Assembly (NCBI GenBank): GCA_900769175.1
Contig: CAAGFP010000027.1
Coordinates: forward strand, 1 to 9,088
Length of the DNA: 9,088 nt
Direction: 5' to 3'
DNA from: Lachnospiraceae bacterium
GTDB lineage: Bacteria > Bacillota > Clostridia > Lachnospirales > Lachnospiraceae
The notes below the pieces were generated by a model. That model made no database searches, had not been told where the DNA came from, and saw only the letters and a program-made list of their open reading frames with translations. The stretch's first letter is position 1. Each line of letters opens with the position of its first letter. Shown here piece by piece: positions 5,595 through 9,088 of the stretch. The position numbers were made by a program, and so were the translations under genes.

Positions 5595-6764
5595 TTATAT
5601 ATTATCAGCCGGATGCGGCTTGGATAATGAACATTTTCCTTCTTTATACATTCTTTCCAGATACCATATTTCATTGAATGTAAATTGTGAATAAAGCAAA
5701 ACCTCATCCATGACGTTTTTATCAAGTCGAATTAATTGCTCAAACTCAGTCTGATCCAGACTCTGTAGAATGGGAATAATATTTTCCTCCTCCACACCTT
5801 GATAATAATTGGTCCATCCTCGGTTTATCCTACCGATTTTTTTCCATAGTTCAACGAGGTCATTCTTTTCAAACATTAAACCATTCTTGATTTTTTCTCT
5901 TTGTTTTATTAAGTTATCATCACTTACAGAGATAAGATATTCACTTTTGCCTTTCATAAATTTGAACCCAAGAAATTCCGTATGATATGCCCTGTCTATT
6001 TTTATTTTATCTTGATTAACGTCTAATAATAATTCCTTATTAATAAATCTCTTACATATAGCCAATAATTCTTTTGCCTCGTTTGCATCTTTACAAAAAA
6101 CCAGAATATCATCTGCATACCTGACATAATTCATAGCATATGAATTCATATAACAATCAAGTTCATTCAAATAAATATTCGCCAGACAAGGACTCAATGG
6201 ACTCCCCTGACTAATACCACTCTTCTGACGTATCAAAGCTCCTTCTAAACAAATCGGAGTATTTACAACTCTCATAATCCAGGATACAATTCTTCCATCT
6301 TCAATACTGTTTAAAAGAATTTCATTTAATTTGTTTTTATTTATTTCATTAAAATAGTTTTTAATATCGAGCCGAAGAATATATTCGTATCCTTGATTTA
6401 AATAATCCAGACACGTATCTAATGCATCCGTTTTCGATTTCCCTTTACGAAAGGCGAAGCTGTATTCCGAAAAACATTTGTCATAATAGTTTTCTAAACT
6501 TATGGCTGTTGCTCTCTGCAAAATTTTATCCAATGTTGTTGGAACCGTAATCATACGTTTCCCACCCGATTTTTTACGTATAAAAAAACACTTCATTGGC
6601 TGCGGTCTGTAAATATCCATATAAATATCATTTAACACATCATTCCCATAATGTTTCCAATATTTGAAAGGCGGATACTTATTAATCCTTTCCTTTCGAT
6701 ATCGATATAATGAATTATCCATATTTTTCTTTGTAAATATAGATTCTATTGAGAAATCATTCAT
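5595..6764 (-). CDS. Stand-alone group II-intron-like reverse transcriptase
   Basis: RNA-directed DNA polymerase of 389 residues. The fingers-palm motifs are in order: KKSGGKRMITVP (64-75), FAFRKGKS (103-110), RLDIKNYF (131-138, catalytic Asp133), SQGSPLSPCLANIYL (185-199), YADD (216-219, catalytic Asp218/219) and EFLGFKF (263-269). The thumb/maturase X segment carries INRGWTNYYQ (313-322), the hallmark of group II intron proteins. The final about 65 residues show no HNH endonuclease or Cys-pair zinc motif. The flanking sequence has no visible domain V, so this is probably a group II-like, non-intron RT. The QGSPLSP motif and GW-NYY segment argue against retron and diversity-generating RTs. 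The ATG at 6764 is preferred because AAGGA lies 8 nt upstream; ATG 6770 would add two residues but is only 3 nt from AAGGA. The start lies inside the SNF2-like gene (8-base overlap), implying coupled translation. All catalytic residues are intact. Confidence 0.9.
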   Translation of the reverse strand: MNDFSIESIFTKKNMDNSLYRYRKERINKYPPFKYWKHYGNDVLNDIYMDIYRPQPMKCFFIRKKSGGKRMITVPTTLDKILQRATAISLENYYDKCFSEYSFAFRKGKSKTDALDTCLDYLNQGYEYILRLDIKNYFNEINKNKLNEILLNSIEDGRIVSWIMRVVNTPICLEGALIRQKSGISQGSPLSPCLANIYLNELDCYMNSYAMNYVRYADDILVFCKDANEAKELLAICKRFINKELLLDVNQDKIKIDRAYHTEFLGFKFMKGKSEYLISVSDDNLIKQREKIKNGLMFEKNDLVELWKKIGRINRGWTNYYQGVEEENIIPILQSLDQTEFEQLIRLDKNVMDEVLLYSQFTFNEIWYLERMYKEGKCSLSKPHPADNI

Positions 6765-8100
6765 TTGCATTTTCCTTTATCATAGTGTTGATTAATTCCT
6801 GTTGATTTGTTTCTTTCTTTGACAGTGTCTGGTAGATTTTTTCATCAATTGTATCTGCCGCTACAATATGAATAATAGTGCCTTTATTATCTTTATTCCC
6901 CTCTACAATACGCTCATTCAAATTATTATATAAATGTAATGACCAGGTTAAAGAAAACCAAATCAAAGTATTGCCGCCTCCAAATAAGCCAATTTCCGGT
7001 TTGAGCGCAGGATGAATCAATGCAATCGTATATTTACCGGCGTTCCATTCGTTGATGTCTGACTCACTTTCAAGAATTTTTGCATTTTTAAATACTGAAA
7101 CAATACGTTCTGCATCATGAAGGAACCAATAAGCAATCAATATATTTCTGTCAGTATACATTTTCACGATTTCTTTTAATGCATCTAACTTTCTATCGTG
7201 CAGAATTATTATTTCATGTTCATTATTGTATACCGCTCCGTTTGCCATCTGAAATAATTTGGTTGAAAGATCAACAATTCCGGATGCTGAAATCAACTTA
7301 TTCTTGTCCAGCATAATTTCAGATTCTTTTTTCATCCATAAATATCGCGTCATTTCTATGCTGTTTAAATGCGCATAATATACACTTTGTCTTTTCCCTT
7401 TTCGTTCATTTGCATTTAACTTATAAAGATACGAGATATCTGAGATTGACTTTGCAATTTCTTCCAATGCACAGTTTTTAGGTTCGTATATATATCCTTT
7501 TCCTTTATTTGTTATCACCTTGAAAAAATACTTTTCACAAAACTGATCATAAGTCTTTTCCAATCTTTCTCCACCATCAAGAATATAGAATTCCGCCCAC
7601 ATGTCATTTAACGAATGTGTAGTAAGTTCTCTAGTGATTCCCAGAATGCGATTGATTTTACTGCAGAAAAGCAATAATGATTGATACTTCTTCGTCCTGA
7701 AATTTCTGAATTCATTTAATTCATCAATTACCAGCATATCAAAGTCAAATAATCTCTTTAAATTGCTTATCGAAATAGCATCATAATTCATGATGTAATA
7801 ATCTGCTTTTTTGCATAATGCTCTGATTTTCTGTTTCTTTGAACCCAGGACCAATGAATTCTCCAGAATCACAATATCGTTATATTTATTTTTTGCCTGT
7901 AACCATATATGTTCTGCTGAATATTTTGACGTCAATATTAACACTTTCCTGACTAAAAAACGATTAAAAATCAACTCCTGCACAGCTGATAAAGTAATAT
8001 ATACTTTATCCTCCGGTCGTTCAACCATTAAAACGCAACGCTTATGTTCCGAAATAAACTCGATTGCCCTTTTTTGCATATCACTTACATCCCAATGCAT
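6757..8100 (-). CDS. SNF2-type phage helicase homologue with altered ATPase motifs
   Basis: A 447-residue protein collinear with the SNF2/DEAD-like helicases found beside VapE in Firmicutes phages. Recognisable segments are MQKRAIEFI at the start, VIDEL (motif II, D126-E127), the IYLLDxGERL-like FYILDGGERLEKT, IWFSLTWSLHLY (380-391) and the tail TIDEKIYQTL (417-426). The catalytic motifs differ from the family. Where G-L-G-K-T is expected there is PEDKV (29-33). TGTP is TREL (156-159). GLNLQ is EIGLF (369-373). The second motif VI Arg is Glu400. Conventional ATP-driven translocation is therefore unlikely. The frame is uninterrupted over the full family length, arguing against a decaying pseudogene. 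The ATG at 8100 is used because AGGAG lies 7 nt upstream; the in-frame GTG at 8106 is too close to it. It overlaps VapE by 20 bases and the reverse transcriptase by 8. Confidence 0.82.
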   Translation of the reverse strand: MHWDVSDMQKRAIEFISEHKRCVLMVERPEDKVYITLSAVQELIFNRFLVRKVLILTSKYSAEHIWLQAKNKYNDIVILENSLVLGSKKQKIRALCKKADYYIMNYDAISISNLKRLFDFDMLVIDELNEFRNFRTKKYQSLLLFCSKINRILGITRELTTHSLNDMWAEFYILDGGERLEKTYDQFCEKYFFKVITNKGKGYIYEPKNCALEEIAKSISDISYLYKLNANERKGKRQSVYYAHLNSIEMTRYLWMKKESEIMLDKNKLISASGIVDLSTKLFQMANGAVYNNEHEIIILHDRKLDALKEIVKMYTDRNILIAYWFLHDAERIVSVFKNAKILESESDINEWNAGKYTIALIHPALKPEIGLFGGGNTLIWFSLTWSLHLYNNLNERIVEGNKDNKGTIIHIVAADTIDEKIYQTLSKKETNQQELINTMIKENANE

Positions 8101-9088
8101 TGACACTCTCCTTTCTTACATATGTCTTTTGCACCCCATATGCCGGAATTCTGGTTTTTCCGCTCACGCTATCCGGATATGTCATCCATTTACCACTTTT
8201 GAGTATCATGGATTCGATTTCATAAGCATCTTTTCTTCTGATTTCCGTCCGTATTCTTTCAAAACATTCACACCATATTTCCAAGACACAGACCCTGTCT
8301 CTTTTTTTACCATCCATTTCCTTATCTAAAAATTCCTCTACAATTCCTTGTCTCGGATCTGTTTCCAATGCATTTTTTTGTTCAACATATGACAATTCCA
8401 AAAGCTTCCCATCTAAAAAAAGCGCTTCTCCTTTTTCGTATAATACACGAGCTTCTGCCCATATCTGGTCTATATCCGTATCGTATAAATCCCACACATT
8501 ACATATACTTTCTCCGGAAACTCTGACAGGCCAAAATCGTCTGTTTCCTGTTATATCTGTTAAAAAACCATCCAGTTGATTTGTGCTCCCAACAATAATT
8601 CCTTTTCTCGGATGACTTTCAACGTACTGACCATAAGTGTTGCGATACTTATCATCTGTTCTGGAAATAAAGGATTTCAATACTTCGATGTCAATTTTCT
8701 TCATCCCTGCTAGTTCCCCAATTTCCATAATCCATATTCCCTGAAGTTTTTCAGCAGCGGTTTTATCTTTCATATCAGTTATACTAAGAGAATCCGAATA
8801 CCAAGACTTTCCTAATTTACAGAATAATGTACTTTTCCCGATTCCCTGAGGGCCGTACAAAACTAACACGTTATCAAATTTAACGCCTTCCTGCATCGTT
8901 CTCGCTACTGCCGCAACCAATGTCTTTTTTGTTACTTCTCTAACATATTCCGTATCTTCTGCTCCCAGATAATCAATCAAGAGTCTTTCTACCCTCGAAA
9001 TCCCATCCCATTCCAATCCGGATATATAATTAATTATCGGATGTTCTCTTTTTTCCGCTGAAAGGTATGCAAGCAAAGTCTCTTTACA
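8081..9088 (-). CDS. Virulence-associated protein E (VapE) family ATPase, C-terminal part (cut by window edge)
   Basis: C-terminal 335 residues of a VapE-type P-loop ATPase (PF05272 family), common in phage, phage-satellite and plasmid replication modules, where it is thought to act as a helicase-like replication protein. Visible features, numbered from the edge, are the family opening HPIINYISGLEWDG (about 16-29), Walker A GPQGIGKST (79-87), an acidic Walker B region IWIMEIGEL (118-126), GSTNQ (167-171, sensor-type Asn) and the family hallmark TGNRRFWPV (180-188) with the putative arginine finger. All these look intact, in contrast to the next gene. The frame is open to the window edge. A TTG at 9076 is internal, not a start, and a primase or zinc domain may lie upstream outside the window. 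The end overlaps the SNF2-like gene by 20 bases. The VRR-NUC nuclease gene often found between these two in phages is absent. Confidence 0.9.
   Translation of the reverse strand, partial: CKETLLAYLSAEKREHPIINYISGLEWDGISRVERLLIDYLGAEDTEYVREVTKKTLVAAVARTMQEGVKFDNVLVLYGPQGIGKSTLFCKLGKSWYSDSLSITDMKDKTAAEKLQGIWIMEIGELAGMKKIDIEVLKSFISRTDDKYRNTYGQYVESHPRKGIIVGSTNQLDGFLTDITGNRRFWPVRVSGESICNVWDLYDTDIDQIWAEARVLYEKGEALFLDGKLLELSYVEQKNALETDPRQGIVEEFLDKEMDGKKRDRVCVLEIWCECFERIRTEIRRKDAYEIESMILKSGKWMTYPDSVSGKTRIPAYGVQKTYVRKESVNALGCK

Noticed and set aside
6757..8100. Ordinary pseudogene of a phage helicase.
   Set aside because: The frame is intact over the full family length, with good translational signals and overlaps on both sides. 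Losses fall in catalytic motifs while structural segments are kept, which is unlike random decay.
7811..8329. A 172-codon plus-strand open frame opposite the SNF2-like and VapE genes.
   Set aside because: It lies antisense across the overlap of two well-supported genes, and its translation shows no recognisable domain. It is a shadow of the coding strand.
5513..9088. Diversity-generating retroelement.
   Set aside because: The RT has QGSPLSP and YADD group II-like motifs. No accessory Avd-like gene or template/variable repeat pair was seen.
1..9088. CRISPR array, tRNA or rRNA genes, or insertion sequence ends.
   Set aside because: No regularly spaced repeats, cloverleaf-like sequence, rRNA-like sequence or transposase was found in the window.

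Overview
The window looks like part of a low-GC Firmicutes chromosome, most likely from a Lachnospiraceae-type gut Clostridia. This rests on AT-rich intergenic DNA, strong AAGGGG/AGGAGG-type ribosome binding sites, intrinsic terminators, and the protein families present. No taxonomic search was possible. The left part is ordinary chromosome and the right part is accessory DNA derived from a phage or integrative element.

Layout: at the left edge is the N-terminal end of glutaminyl-tRNA synthetase (minus strand, cut by the window). A 372-base AT-rich gap follows. It contains a repeated ATGGATAAAAT motif and precedes a plus-strand DHH-family phosphoesterase gene. A bidirectional terminator separates that gene from a four-gene minus-strand operon: an AraC-type regulator, two ABC-2 permeases and their ATPase, all overlapping or nearly abutting. 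This appears to be a self-contained regulated exporter. Upstream of it is a regulatory region with two copies of GATAAAATATAA and a large stem-loop.

The right 3.5 kb is a tightly overlapping minus-strand cassette: (1) a VapE-family P-loop ATPase, intact over the visible part and cut by the right edge; (2) a SNF2-type phage helicase homologue in which motifs I, III, V and VI are all altered while the fold-defining segments and reading frame are kept; (3) a stand-alone group II-intron-like reverse transcriptase with an intact YADD catalytic centre and thumb/maturase segment, but no endonuclease domain and no recognisable intron RNA. A 22-codon ORF with a strong Shine-Dalgarno follows the reverse transcriptase and runs into the large stem-loop.

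My main inference is that VapE, the catalytically altered SNF2 homologue and the reverse transcriptase form one co-translated unit built from a phage replication module. The unit might work in phage or element replication, in DNA repair, or in anti-phage defence. The sequence supports the gene order, the overlaps and the motif changes. It does not establish the function.
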